Positions 54,410 through 64,000 of a stretch of 64,000 nt of DNA are shown here, in pieces. Each line of letters begins with the position of its first letter. Position 1 is the stretch's first letter. The notes under the pieces were generated by a model. That model saw only the letters and a list, made by a program, of their open reading frames with translations, was not told the DNA's origin and searched no databases. Source of the DNA: Axinella damicornis (Eukaryota; Porifera; Demospongiae; Axinellida; Axinellidae); contig OZ007514.1 in assembly GCA_963931865.1 (NCBI GenBank), forward strand, positions 5,310,646 to 5,374,645, written 5' to 3'. A program made the translations under genes and the position numbers.

Positions 54410-55304
54410 GTAGAGTAAGCCATTGATTATCGGACGACGTGTACGTATAATCGGACACGTTAGTGCTGAACGTGTAATATATTACTGGAAGTGGGAGGGA
54501 CCTTCAGTTGATACTACGGACCTATCGCACTTTAGCCAGCCAAAGCTCATTTTCGGATGAAGGTATGATCGGACAAATTGATGTATTATAGGACGACACT
54601 CCCTGCTTCTTCTCTGAAGGTACTTTCTCCGAGATTTTTTACATTTCGGGAAGTCTCATAGGCTCACGTTTTGTCGACGTGGCTGATTCAAGCACTAGGG
54701 AATATCACCGAATGCTGACCAGGGTCTCCAGGTCTATGTCAGGGAGTGGAATTTCACTGTATTTTGGCGTAGACACTCACAGGTACACTCTAGTGCAGCA
54801 ATTCAGATATCAGTAGTATGTGCTAGTCCTTAGCAACACAACGGTGCAAGTCTCGTGTTTATACATTGCACCGTTCCTGAGAATTTCTAGAGAGTTCTGA
54901 GGCAAATGACTATAGTCATTTGCCTCAGAACTCTCCAGAAATTCTGTTGTTGCTATTGACAATTTGTGGACCGCTGTATCTCAGGAACGCTAGAGTGTAC
55001 CTGTGAGTGTCTATGCCAAAATACGGCGAGAGCAGTGAAGTTGGCTTACTTTCATGTGTTGCACTTCTCACAGCCGCATTATCGTTGCAGGCTAACGGAT
55101 GTAAACGAGTCCAATGGGGTTTGGACGAAAATGAGCTTTGGCTGGCTATAGTTCTAGAACCAAGCAACAAGAATCACCAAACTTTCAACTCAAAGTGCGA
55201 TGGGTCTGTATCTATGGTCTGCAGTATCGACTGAAGGTCCCTCCCACTTCCGGTAATACGTGCATTTGGCGCTAACACGTCCGATAATCAATGGCTTACT
55301 CTAC
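54410..55304. mobile_element. Foldback-type MITE with GTAGAGTAAGCCATTGATTA ends
   Basis: About 27 bp of perfect TIR, extended by further inverted homology (CCACTTCC.., GACCTTCAGT.., ACGGTGCA region) toward a central palindrome at 54875-54950 (GAGTTCTGAGGCAAATGACT and inverse). 895 bp, no ORF of note. Confidence 0.8.
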
Positions 55305-56229
55305 AGCCTAAAAAGTGATTATGGGTTTGCTTGGCTGCTCATGAATCTACTTACCATGACTTTCAGCTAAGTAAATCAGTGTAGAAATACTCATTCATAC
55401 ACAGTGTGGTACAGCATGTGTTTAGGAGTGCACTCAGCCATCCCAAGTACATACATGACTCTAACTACACCCACTCAGCTCTAGCTAGCTAGATAGATAA
55501 TTGCTGAAAGAATTGGCCTTGAAGGTTAGGTCCATTTATGCTTAAAATGGCCCACCAAGCTCCGACTAAACATCAAGACCAGACATGATCATGCTGCTTT
55601 CACCCTTTGGGTGAACATTCCACCTCCCCTTGACCCACCCTTTGTGCTCATTTCACCCTTTGGGCAAACATTCCCACCTCCCCCTGACCCACCCTTTGTG
55701 CTCACACAGAACATCCGAGGATATTGACTCTGACTTAAGCTGAAAGTCTCATAGCTAACAGGTTTTGCAGTCATAAAGAGTAAACCAGCTACCATGTCCT
55801 CTGCATGATTCTGAGCTGATACAAAGTCATGCCAAGCCACTTTAAAGACTCACTTGTTAAATTTTTGTATGTCAACAAGTAGCTAAATTGACTCATCAGC
55901 TCGGTAGTGTTCTAATCTACTAAGCCTCAGATACGTACAAAGTAAATAAGGAGCTTGACACTATGCCCCGAAACATGTACATCAACTACAGTTAATAGGT
56001 AATACTGCTTTGCACCAATTACTACATATAATTATCCTCAGTTAGGAATAATTTACTACAAACTAGTCAAGAATTTTCGCATTTTAATTTTCGTATGTGC
56101 CTGCACATTGCCACACCTCTGGCATTATCGTACGTAATACGTCGATAATGTCGTTCTTCGGTTGAAGCAGTGCGTAATGGTAAAAGGGTGCCACGTCTAA
56201 AAGGCTGACATCTGGGCTTCTGTTGTTGG
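55305..56229. other. No gene; short direct repeat
   Basis: TTTCACCCTTTGGGYRAACATT with CCACCTCCCC..TGACCCACCCTTTGTGCTCA is present twice (55598-55650 and 55650-55704), period about 53 bp. Nothing else is recognised. Confidence 0.5.
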
Positions 56230-56575
56230 TGCAAACAATATAGTATTAGCAATATGTGATGCCACATACATGTGCATTAATTGGAGTGAGTCACAAGCTA
56301 GCCGCCTAAGAAGTAACCTGCGACGGTGGTTATAGCTGTATAGGGGCTATTTACGAGGTGAGAACAAGACCTGAGACATCATTCTGAAAAGTGAGTTTGT
56401 CCACTAGCCTGAACAGCGCAGTTGTCAGTTGAACGAGTTGGTAATACAACAGTTGTCAGTTGAACGAGTTGGTAATACAACAGTTGATATCAGCTCTGGT
56501 GAGTTAAAATGCAAAAATTAATACTCGCCAAACCCACTGCCCCGCTAAAATTAGTACCCGCAAATAATAGTGACC
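56230..56575. mobile_element. TTAA-target element family T4, right part
   Basis: Its right end GTACCCGCAAATAATAGTGACC is followed by TTAA (56576-56579). The body matches 57520-57857 (GTGCATTAATTGGAG.., GACCTGAGACATCATTCTGA), and the left end is missing. An internal 38-bp stretch (CAGTTGTCAGTTGAACGAGT) is duplicated. Confidence 0.7.
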
Positions 56576-56599
56576 TTAAGGAAAACTCGAGAATAATGG

Positions 56600-57108
56600 T
56601 GTAGGCATGCTGTAACCATAGATAATATAAACCGGAGGTGGATGTGAAACGGTATGCATCCGCGGAGAGTACACGGAAATTCATTGAAACAATCATTGCA
56701 GCGGGTATATCGGACTATTATACGGAAAACTGCCAGTCCGCTGGCCAACTGGAGCACCTTTGAGCACTGTCAAGGTTCGTTGGACATTTTTACGCAGTAG
56801 CGGCTATGTAGCTGGAATATGAACGAGCAGCTACGACCAAGTACACTAAGCAACCGCTGCGTCTATCTAACACAAACCTTTGTGTGAGATTATTACGGCG
56901 ACCGAGGAAGGCAGCTGGTTGTTGACGATCGTTCTCAGCTTCAGAAACCATGGAGCACCACGGAGCACTGGGAGAAAATAGTTTTACAGTGGTAACTCGC
57001 CCCGTTACACCCGTTGCAATGAGTGTCTCAAGCAAAATCGAATAAACAGAAGCGTTTCACATCCACCTCCGGCTTATATTATCTATGCTGTAACATTCCA
57101 GTTGTGCT
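56600..57108. mobile_element. Inverted-repeat element with ~50-bp arms
   Basis: ATAGATAATATAAACCGGAGG TGGATGTGAAACG near the left end is inverted at 57053-57100. The interior has no ORF of note. Confidence 0.7.
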
Positions 57109-57447
57109 GGCCCATGATGCCATTCATGTGATAAAGACCTTTCTTGCTAATCCATACTACCGTAGTGTACGTATCAAGCGCCCACCCCCCCTCTCCATGC
57201 GAAAGTTACTGCACAGGGTCCAAAAGCAGTGTAGTAAGGGCCCACCCATCACAAAAGTTTTGAGCAGCATTTTTTAACCTCTGGGCAAGGTTGCGCATTC
57301 AAGAGGGCCGATTTACAGTGAAGTATGAATTACGGGTGTGCTTAAAGATGCGCGATCAATTTCTATGCGTGAAAAATGGACTTATATATTCATAGCCGGT
57401 CATTGATATATTCACAGCTTACAGCAGCGCTTGTTGTTTACCTTAAG

Positions 57448-57857
57448 GTCACTATTATTTGCGGGTATTAAATTTAGCGAATTTTAGCGAATTTGAAAAA
57501 ATCGCTAAATTTTGACCCTGCAAACAATAGCATTGGCAGCATGTGACGTCACATATACGTGTGCATTAATTGGAGCAAGTCACAAGCTAGCCACCTACGA
57601 AGCGTCCTGCGAAGGTAGTTAGCTGTATCAGAGGCTATCTACGAGGTTAGAGCAAGACCTGAGACATCATTCTGAAAAGTGAGTTTGTCCTACCTGTTGC
57701 ACTAGCCTTTACCAGCAGACTGAGCCATGCTGAGCAGCGTGGTTGCCTCAGGCTTGAACGCCAGCAGCTCTGGTGAGTTAAAACACTAAAATTAATACTC
57801 GCCAAATCGGCTGCATGCCCAATTCGCTAAAATTAGTACCCGCAAATAATAGTGACC
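57448..57857. mobile_element. TTAA-target element family T4, complete
   Basis: It is flanked by TTAA at 57444-57447 and 57858-57861. Ends GGTCACTATTATTTGCGGGTA and its inverse are perfect for about 21 bp, followed by TTTAGCGAATTTTAGCGA tracts. Length is 410 bp, non-coding. Confidence 0.88.
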
Positions 57858-58212
57858 TTAAGGTATACAGTGCTGAATGGGTGGGCGGATACTACATGCC
57901 TAAGTAGTCTGAGTACGCATCTAGCGCCCACCCCCCTGTTCAGCGGCGTTCTATTGTCCCCAAACCCTGGGCGCTTAATACGTACTCTACGGTAAGATTA
58001 AACACCAATTGAGCTGCACAGACCATACAGTAGAGTATGAGTAATTCTAATGGTAAGTGTTGTGTTCATACCATATACTGGGAAATTTTGGCGGCCATTA
58101 AATTTGGCAAAATGGCCTGAAATAGCTCGGTAATTTTTTTTGGTGAACTAGTGATCGCAACAGAGTAAGTATGACATAACTTGTGCAGTTGTGCACTGTG
58201 ACTTCACGAGAT

Positions 58213-59110
58213 CAAGATCGAGAAGCACAAGCACAGCCGTAGCAGGATGAAGACGTGTACGAAGCAGAACGTCTGTGGTCTTCAGCGGTATTGATCTGGA
58301 GCCCCACAATCACCGAACAGCTAGGAGGTCAGCAATGCCCAAGATGCATACGCTGCAGCAGTGATCCACGACCCAGGTAAGTATACAGTCGTCGGCCTTG
58401 TTTTGGAATAACATTTTCAGCAGCCTGCATGTACGCTTTAATTTGGTGCATCATCTGTGAAATAGTAGGCGCTTCTCCAAAGACCTTTCTCAGCAGGTAC
58501 CTTGGGTATTGTGATCTGAAGGTGATCTTGCCGCGCCGCGCGTGTCTGGCCAGCCATTTAATTTGGCAGTTAACTTATGAATCGCCAAATTACAACCATC
58601 ATCAGTATATCCCAGTCAAGATCAAGATCAAGATCAACCATCATCAGTATATCCCAGTCAAGATCAAGATCAAGATCGAGATCGAGATCAAGATCGAGAA
58701 GCACAAGCACAGCCGTAGCAGGATGAAGACGTGTACGAAGCAGAACGTCTGTGGTCTTCAGCGGTATTGATCTGGAGCCCCACAATCACCAAACAGCTAG
58801 GAGGTCAGCAATGCCCAAGATGCATACGCTGCAGCAGTGATCCACGACCCAGGTAAGTATACAGTCGTCGCCCTTGTTTTGGAATAACATTTTCAGCAGC
58901 CTGCATGTACGCTTTAATTTGGTGCATCATCTGTGAAATAGTAGGCGCTTCTCCGAAGACCTTTCTCAGCAGGTACCTTGGGTATTGTGATCTGAAGGTG
59001 ATCTTGCCGCGCCGCGCGTGTCTGGCCAGCCATTTAAGATCTTTTAATTTGGCAGTTAACTTATGAATCGCCAAATTACAACCATCATCAGTATATCCCA
59101 GTATTTTGCG
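58213..59110. repeat. ~430-bp tandem duplication with AAGATC-rich spacer
   Basis: Copies span about 58213-58620 and 58690-59100 (CACAAGCACAGCCGTAGCAG.. to ATCATCAGTATATCCCAGT). A (GATCAA)n-like tract at 58618-58700 separates them. Copy 1 lacks ten bases (AAAGATCTTA-type) found in copy 2 at about 59036-59045. Confidence 0.85.
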
Positions 59111-59137
59111 TTGGTAATCTAAGCCAGCATGCAGCAA
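58805..59137 (-). CDS. Hypothetical exon-like ORF, 110 codons
   Basis: On the minus strand an acceptor-like GCTGGCTTAG precedes DYQRKILGYTDDGCNLAIHK, followed by KITFRSQYPRYLLRKVFGEA and QMMHQIKAYMQAAENVIPKQ. It is a basic, protein-like sequence that I do not recognise. In the tandem copy at 58.4-58.6 kb a 10-base deletion breaks the frame. It could be an exon of a host gene, or of an element. Confidence 0.4.
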   Translation of the reverse strand: MLHAGLDYQRKILGYTDDGCNLAIHKLTAKLKDLKWLARHARRGKITFRSQYPRYLLRKVFGEAPTISQMMHQIKAYMQAAENVIPKQGRRLYTYLGRGSLLQRMHLGHC

Positions 59138-59139
59138 GC

Positions 59140-59800
59140 TGAAGAACTATGACAGGAGGTGAGAAGTAAACTGTGTGGCCCAACTGGGACTCTCCATCCA
59201 ACTTGAGTGAGTAAGCTTACGTATAGGTCCGTGGGAAAAGTAGCACAGGTGTAACATCACAAAGAACATCTCAGAGCCATAGCTGATTGTACGCAAGCCA
59301 TGCTAGAGGAAAATAAGTGTTCATAAATAAAATGTATACATTATCATACAGAGTGCATTATAACAGTTGGCCATTGGCCATATTCCGGGCGAAGCGTTGA
59401 TATGGCCATCCACTGACTGTTCTGCGCTGACATATTGGCCCATCAAAATATAATATATACGTCAAAAGTATATTATCGAATAGACTATGGGGTGGGAAGC
59501 CACACAGTGAACATAGGACAAGACTACTTTACGTATTCATAGTTCTGATTATGAATTCACAGTCCGTGTAAGTATATTCATGAAGCAGTGAAACCAAAAC
59601 CCATAATCACTTTTGCAGCACGACCTCCACGCCGCCGTCAATATGGTTTCACAGGTATTGTGTGTGACAGTGACTTTTGCTGTGGGGCCACAATAATGAC
59701 ACTTGAATACACATACATACCTATATTCTGCCATATGTACCTCCTTCCCCCCTCTGTATCTTAACACTGTGACTCTCTCCTCTAGGCATGCATAGTTACT
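59140..59800. other. No gene recognised
   Basis: AT-rich sequence with a TTGGCCATTGGCCATAT palindrome at about 59366. It runs into CA-rich repeats from 59802. Confidence 0.4.
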
Positions 59801-59896
59801 TATGACACACACACACACACACACACACCACACACACACACACACCACACACACCATGCATAGGCGTGCATAGCTATTTATGACACACATACACTC

Positions 59897-60265
59897 ACAC
59901 ACCATGCATAGGAATGCATAGCCTTGCAATCCACACATGCACTCACCACACACCATGCATAGGAATGCACAGCCTTGCAATCCACACATGCACTCACCAC
60001 ACACCATGCATAGGAATGCACAGCCTTGCAATCCACACATGCACTCACCACACACCATGCATAGGAATGCATAGCCTTGCAATCCACACATGCACTCACC
60101 ACACACCATGCATAGGAATGCACAGCCTTGCAATCCACACATGCACTCACCACACACCATGCATAGGAATGCATAGCCTTGCAATCCACACATGCACTCA
60201 CCACACACCATGCATAGGAATGCATAGCCTTGCAATCCACACATGCACTCACCACACACCATGCT
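59897..60265. repeat. 51-bp minisatellite, about seven units
   Basis: GGAATGCATAGCCTTGCAATC then CACACATGCACTCACCACAC recurs every 51 bases (for example 59911 and 59962) with a T/C variant in GCAYAG. Because 51 is a multiple of three, both strands stay open (17-residue repeats), so the long minus-strand ORF 59549-60370 is not evidence of a gene. It is flanked by (CA)n. Confidence 0.9.
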
Positions 60266-60569
60266 AGGCATGCGTAACACATCCATACGCACACCACGCT
60301 GAGAAACACGAACATTACACAAAACACGGGCTGAGCAGCTGAACGATGCACACACACATAGCGCACACACTCATGCTACATACGCACACACCAGCACGCC
60401 AAGAGCTCCTCGCCTCCACGTGGCGGTGTATGGGAGGGAAACACCTTGACTGTTGGCTAACCAACTATTGCGTGCTTGTAACTGAACTACCCAATTAGGG
60501 AAATTCCCTACATCGAGGTGTTTCTCTGCAAAGTAGGAGCTGCCTATCCATATATTTCTCAACTTAACC

Positions 60570-60579
60570 TGCCCCCCCC

Positions 60580-60610
<31 letters not shown>

Positions 60611-60626
60611 ACACACATGCACACAC
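60570..60626. repeat. C homopolymer followed by (CA)n
   Basis: A run of about 25 C (60572-60596) and then ACACAC to 60618. Confidence 0.95.
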
Positions 60627-60649
60627 ACAGAGTTGCAGGTCCACACAAT

Positions 60650-60786
60650 TCGTGACATGTGCGTTAACTGGAATGAGTTGCGATACCTAGCTTGCGCTAC
60701 CAGCAGGTTACAATCGGTTTCAACGGCTCCTACCAGGAGTGCGGTCGCCCCTCGTGTAACCTAATGATTAATTAACATTTGACTAC
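60650..60786. repeat. Fragment of the ATGGCGGCC repeat family (terminal part)
   Basis: TGCGTTAACTGGAATGAGTTGC.., AGCTTGCGCTACCAG and CAGGAGTGCGGTCGCCCCTCG match the ends of the repeats at 62040-62110, 62519-62545 and 63300-63400. T1 copy C is inserted just beyond it. Confidence 0.6.
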
Positions 60787-60790
60787 TTAA

Positions 60791-61768
60791 GGTAGGAAAC
60801 ACGGCATCGACGAAATCGCGCAATTTTGCTCATGAATGATTAATGAGATGACATCACTCGCATACAGTTATTTAGAGTTATTGATCTGTTTACGTTTTCC
60901 CATGGCGGCAACCGGAATAAACGAGGGGGGCTTCTCTCTTTGATGCGGCTAGCGGCCCTTTCAAGTTTCAAATCGGTACTCTGATGTGGCCGTGCGGTAC
61001 TTTGAAGATTTGTTTGAACACTCTTTTTTTTTTTCTTTTTTTTTTTTTTTAAGTAAGAAGCTATTCTGGCTTATTGAATGTAACGATGGGCTATCTGAGG
61101 GTGAATAGCTAGGTGGAGTGAGCAGGAATGTTTGTGGGTCTGCTGAAGTGGCCGAAGAACAGCCTGGAAAGTGAACAGCCTCTGACAGCTCCCTGGCCAA
61201 GGTACTCTAGAGAGTTGACCTTTCGGCATTACAGGCCCCGCCCATTTTCGTGTTAGGGCGAATTTGGCTGGTTTGGTAGCTGGACTGGGCTGGTGAGAGG
61301 GAGTAGATGTGTGGCCAAAACTCTGTAACCGAGAGGTGAACGTGGAAAAGCATCCCTAGTTTTGCAGGGGGTAGGTTGACCTTTTGGAAACTGGCATTGG
61401 CTTTGGTCTGTTTTAGTTGGTGTGCGTGGAATTTTTTTTGAAAGCCTAGGGTAGCCAAACCTCTGTTTTTGAGGGTGGCAGTGAGTTTTGGGCTGTAGCC
61501 TGCAAGTGAGGAGAGCAGGTGGTAAATCCATCCGTAGTTTTTGGGCCTGTTTTGTGTGTGTATTGATGATGGGGTCAGAGTGTGGGTGGGGCCTTGGAGA
61601 GGGTCCAGATTTTCAGTTTCGTAGAGGGCCTTAAAATTGAGTTTTAGGGCATTTTCAAGCAGAGGGAGCAGTTTGATGCAAAGTATTGCTGAAACTTGTG
61701 TACGCTTTGATGCTGCCCATTTATCCATCAACTTGGTTTCGGAGATCGCGGTACCCATGTTTCCTACC
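60791..61768 (-). mobile_element. TTAA-target element family T1, copy C (complete)
   Basis: It is flanked by TTAA at 60787-60790 and 61769-61772. TIRs are GGTAGGAAACACGG and GGTAGGAAACATGG (inverted), 13 of 14. It is longer than copy B (978 bp), mainly because of an A-rich insert (61023-61060) with CTTCTTACTT before the A run. Orientation is opposite to copies A and B. Confidence 0.9.
61207..61758 (-). CDS. Hypothetical 183-residue ORF of T1, copy C
   Basis: Full-length and open. It differs from copy B at several residues (RPKNYG, LKQTKANAS), again mostly by replacement changes. No domain recognised. Confidence 0.4.
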   Translation of the reverse strand: MGTAISETKLMDKWAASKRTQVSAILCIKLLPLLENALKLNFKALYETENLDPLQGPTHTLTPSSIHTQNRPKNYGWIYHLLSSLAGYSPKLTATLKNRGLATLGFQKKFHAHQLKQTKANASFQKVNLPPAKLGMLFHVHLSVTEFWPHIYSLSPAQSSYQTSQIRPNTKMGGACNAERSTL

Positions 61769-61779
61769 TTAAGAATGGT

Positions 61780-62130
61780 ATACGAAGATTCGGACTACAC
61801 CGTCGTGATCGCTATCATGCAGTGACTCAAGCGTATATAATTTTGGTGCTGAAACTCACCTGGAGATACAAGCACTTTGGTAGTGCCGTCGGCCGCCATT
61901 GCTCAAGGGCTCCTCTTCAACTTTTGTTGCCAGTAAGGGTCCACAAAGATTTGTGCTGGCGAAGATGTGAGCACTGTAATAATTTCCCGTCTTCCCTTTG
62001 GCCGCCATTGCTAGTGATCGACTGAGCATGGTTGACACGTGGCATGTGTGTTAATTGGAACGAACTGCAATACTTAGCTTGCACTATGGTGAGTCACACT
62101 GGCTACCAGGAGTGCATGCAGATGCCCCTC
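61780..62130 (-). repeat. ATGGCGGCC repeat family, copy 1
   Basis: On the minus strand it carries ATGGCGGCCAAAGGGAAGAC.. and, about 120 bases later, ATGGCGGCCGACGGCACTAC.. followed by AGGTGAGTTTCAGC. Copies in plus orientation are at 62883-63260 and 63370-63690, with a fragment at 26160-26250. Confidence 0.75.
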
Positions 62131-62518
62131 AAACAGTAAAGCTATAGGTAATTGTAGTCCACTGCATGGGCAGATCTAATATGCTGCCCTTACTCCAGCT
62201 GTGCTGGATAAAGCCCAGGTTTAAATTGTACATACAAATCCCAGAAGTAGGAAGTGTGGTTGCTAAGATGGTGGTTGCCTAGTTGCAGAAGTGGGATGTC
62301 ACCTTTGACTGAACTAGGACCACAAACACAGTTATAGTATGTAGATGTATCAGATTAGACCCATGCAGTTGTTATTGCATGAATCCTTAGTCACACTGGG
62401 GCCTCCATGGCCTCATGCATTTCCCCTAGTTTCTTTACTTTTTCAAGAGGTGGAGTAGGACAGGCCATACATGTATCACTAAATCCCTTTTGTTTGTTGG
62501 CGAAATATTCTTTGTTAC
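62131..62518. other. No gene recognised
   Basis: Unique-looking sequence between repeats of the ATGGCGGCC family. Confidence 0.4.
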
Positions 62519-62552
62519 GAGGGGCATCCGCACTCCTGGTAGCCGCTGCAAC

Positions 62553-62874
62553 TAGTGCTGGGCGATATTGAAATTTTGCATATCGATTATTGTGAATTTA
62601 ATATTGCCGATATATCGATATATTGGATTGGATAGTGGGTTGGATTGGTATCCAGTGGCATACAGCTCACAAACTGTGCATTTTCACATACATGTAACAA
62701 TTATTGACCAAAACTGGAACAGCGCATGTGAAAGATATGCACTCAATAATTGCCATATGGATTCAATATCGGTTTAAAACGATATATCGATATAAGTAAG
62801 CCATATTGATATTGATATTGGGTACATAGATGGACGATATATTGCAAAATCGATATAATATTGTCCCAGCTCTA
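62553..62874. mobile_element. hAT-type MITE with ATATCGAT-rich interior
   Basis: TIRs TAGTGCTGGGCGATATTG and TAGAGCTGGGACAATATT (inverted). The flanks GCTGCAAC (62545-62552) and GTTGCAAC (62875-62882) agree at seven of eight bases, an 8-bp target duplication as in hAT. The interior repeats GATATATCGATAT. It splits a copy of the ATGGCGGCC repeat. Confidence 0.85.
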
Positions 62875-62882
62875 GTTGCAAC

Positions 62883-63260
62883 CCCAGTGCAACTCACCGT
62901 AGTACAAGCTAAGTATTGCGGTTCGTTCCAATTAATGCACATGCCACGTGGCAACCAGGCTTGGTCGATTGCTAGCAATGGCGGCCAAAGGGAAGACAAG
63001 AAATGATTTCAGCACTCACAACTTTGCCAGCACGGTGAGTTTCGGCATGTAAACGTCAGTGAACAACAGCGATCACGACAGTGTGGTCAGAACTTTCGTG
63101 TGCCTTTCCTAAGACCTGAACTGGCAAGTCAAAGAGAGTGCTTGACTAATGGCGGCCAACAACAAACGCGCTTGTATCTCCAGCGCCAAAGTGAGTTTCA
63201 GCACCACAATTGTATGGTTGGGTCACTGCATGATAGCGATCACGACGGTGTAGGCCATTC
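62883..63260 (+). repeat. ATGGCGGCC repeat family, copy 2
   Basis: AATGGCGGCCAAAGGGAAGAC at 62977 and AATGGCGGCCAACAACAAAC at 63150, each followed within 40-70 bases by GTGAGTTTCGGCA or GTGAGTTTCAGCA. Its left end (62519-62552) is separated by the hAT MITE. Confidence 0.75.
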
Positions 63261-63289
63261 CTAAGGTAGTCAAAGGTTATTTACATCAC

Positions 63290-63690
63290 ATTATTTACGA
63301 GGGGCAACTGAACTCCTTGGAGCCGCGTTGAAACCGGCTGCAACTCGCTGGTAGCACACACTAGCCAGTAGGTGAAAGCTAAGTATTGCAGCTCGTTTCA
63401 ATTAACACACGTCACGTGATGGCTTTAATCGATCGATATCACGTCAGCATTGGCGGCCAATGGGAAGACAAGAAATTATTACAGCACTCACAACTTTGCC
63501 AGCACAGTGAGTTTTGGCATGTAAGCGTTAGTGAACGACAGCAATCATGGCTGTGTGGTCAGACTGTTTCTGGGCCCTTCATGAGAGCTGTACTGGCAAC
63601 GGAGCACTCGAGCAATGGCGGCGGACGGCACAACAAAAGCGCTTGTATCTCAACCACCAAGGTGAGTTTCACCATCAAAAATTGTAATCT
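63290..63690 (+). repeat. ATGGCGGCC repeat family, copy 3
   Basis: Starts TTTACGAGGGGCAACTGAAC and continues to TTGGCGGCCAATGGGAAGAC and AATGGCGGCGGACGGCACAA with AGGTGAGTTTCACC. The order is the same as in copy 2. Confidence 0.75.
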
Positions 63691-64000
63691 TGTTCCCAGA
63701 CCCCCCTCGGAAAAATCAAGAAAGGGTCTGGCAACACGTATGGCAACGCCATGTCCAAGAGGAATTCAATCAGTTACACAATCACGTGTAATGTTTACAC
63801 TCGAGGTGATAATTGGAGTTGTGTGCCACTAAATAGCTGCATGTACAGTACTAAGTCTAGCTTGAACATTTCGGACACTGTACCAAGCCGTTCTACGCTA
63901 CTACTCCGAGAGCAGAGAGCTGCAGAGTACAAAACAGTCGAATTACAACAGGAAGCTAACAGTACTAACAAAAGCTTTTGCCGTAGCCAACTGGTAAGCA
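63691..64000. other. No gene recognised at the window end
   Basis: An imperfect TTGTTCCCAGACCC / GGGTCTGG inverted pair at about 63690-63732 is the only structure noted. Confidence 0.3.

Noticed and set aside
59549..60370. 273-codon minus-strand ORF with 17-residue Cys-rich repeats (and a plus-strand 117-codon ORF opposite)
   Set aside because: Both strands are open only because the minisatellite period is 51 bp and the unit lacks stops. No start context, domain or non-repeat coding sequence supports it.

Overview
The window looks like nuclear DNA of a transposon-rich invertebrate animal. The signs are spliced genes with GT-AG introns, an animal-type phosphatidylinositol synthase gene (CDIPT), a Ulp1-protease plus PHD-finger relic, CR1-like LINEs with a PHD-type ORF1, and a very high density of hairpin, foldback and terminal-inverted-repeat (TIR) elements. 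A demosponge or similar early-branching metazoan is my best guess, but that is an inference from style and not proven by any single marker.

Layout. 1-900: a two-exon ricin-B-type (beta-trefoil) lectin-like gene, copy A. 1.5-5.2 kb: a minisatellite-bearing element, hit by a 3.1-kb foldback element, which was itself hit by a TTAA-target element (three nested layers). 5.6-8.2 kb: a second large foldback element. 8.8-20.8 kb: a ~0.9-kb sequence in two tandem copies. The second copy is split by a 10.1-kb element whose termini carry 61-bp satellite arrays in inverted orientation. That element holds decayed coding sequence and a CR1-like LINE with both ORFs open. 21.7-25.2 kb: relics of a Ulp1/PHD gene and of an NHL-repeat gene. 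25.7-38.5 kb: exons of a minus-strand CDIPT gene, interleaved with lectin copy B (29.0 kb), TTAA elements, more minisatellite elements and MITEs. 39.3-46.1 kb: LINE relics and another foldback element. 46.4-49.1 kb: a foldback element with a nested element flanked by a 10-bp duplication. 49.2-50.3 kb: six 172-bp repeats. 50.4-52.6 kb: an intact single-exon gene for a secreted 744-residue NHL-type protein. 52.8-53.0 kb: another terminal CDIPT exon. 54-64 kb: MITEs, a tandem duplication with a minus-strand exon-like ORF, a 51-bp minisatellite, a third copy of the ORF-bearing TTAA element, and a repeat family interrupted by a hAT-type MITE.

Real host genes that I can defend are few: the two lectin copies, CDIPT (exons 1-4 with an exact catalytic signature; a terminal exon lies further on the same strand) and the NHL-repeat protein. 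Most of the rest is mobile DNA. Several insertions can be dated relative to each other because empty or filled sites, target duplications and paralogous copies are all visible in the window. The most interesting items are the 10.1-kb satellite-TIR element with a readable empty site, the LINE whose ORF1 and ORF2 share one frame and are separated only by UGA-CUAG (a known leaky-stop context), and the two TTAA elements lying head to tail in one TTAA site.
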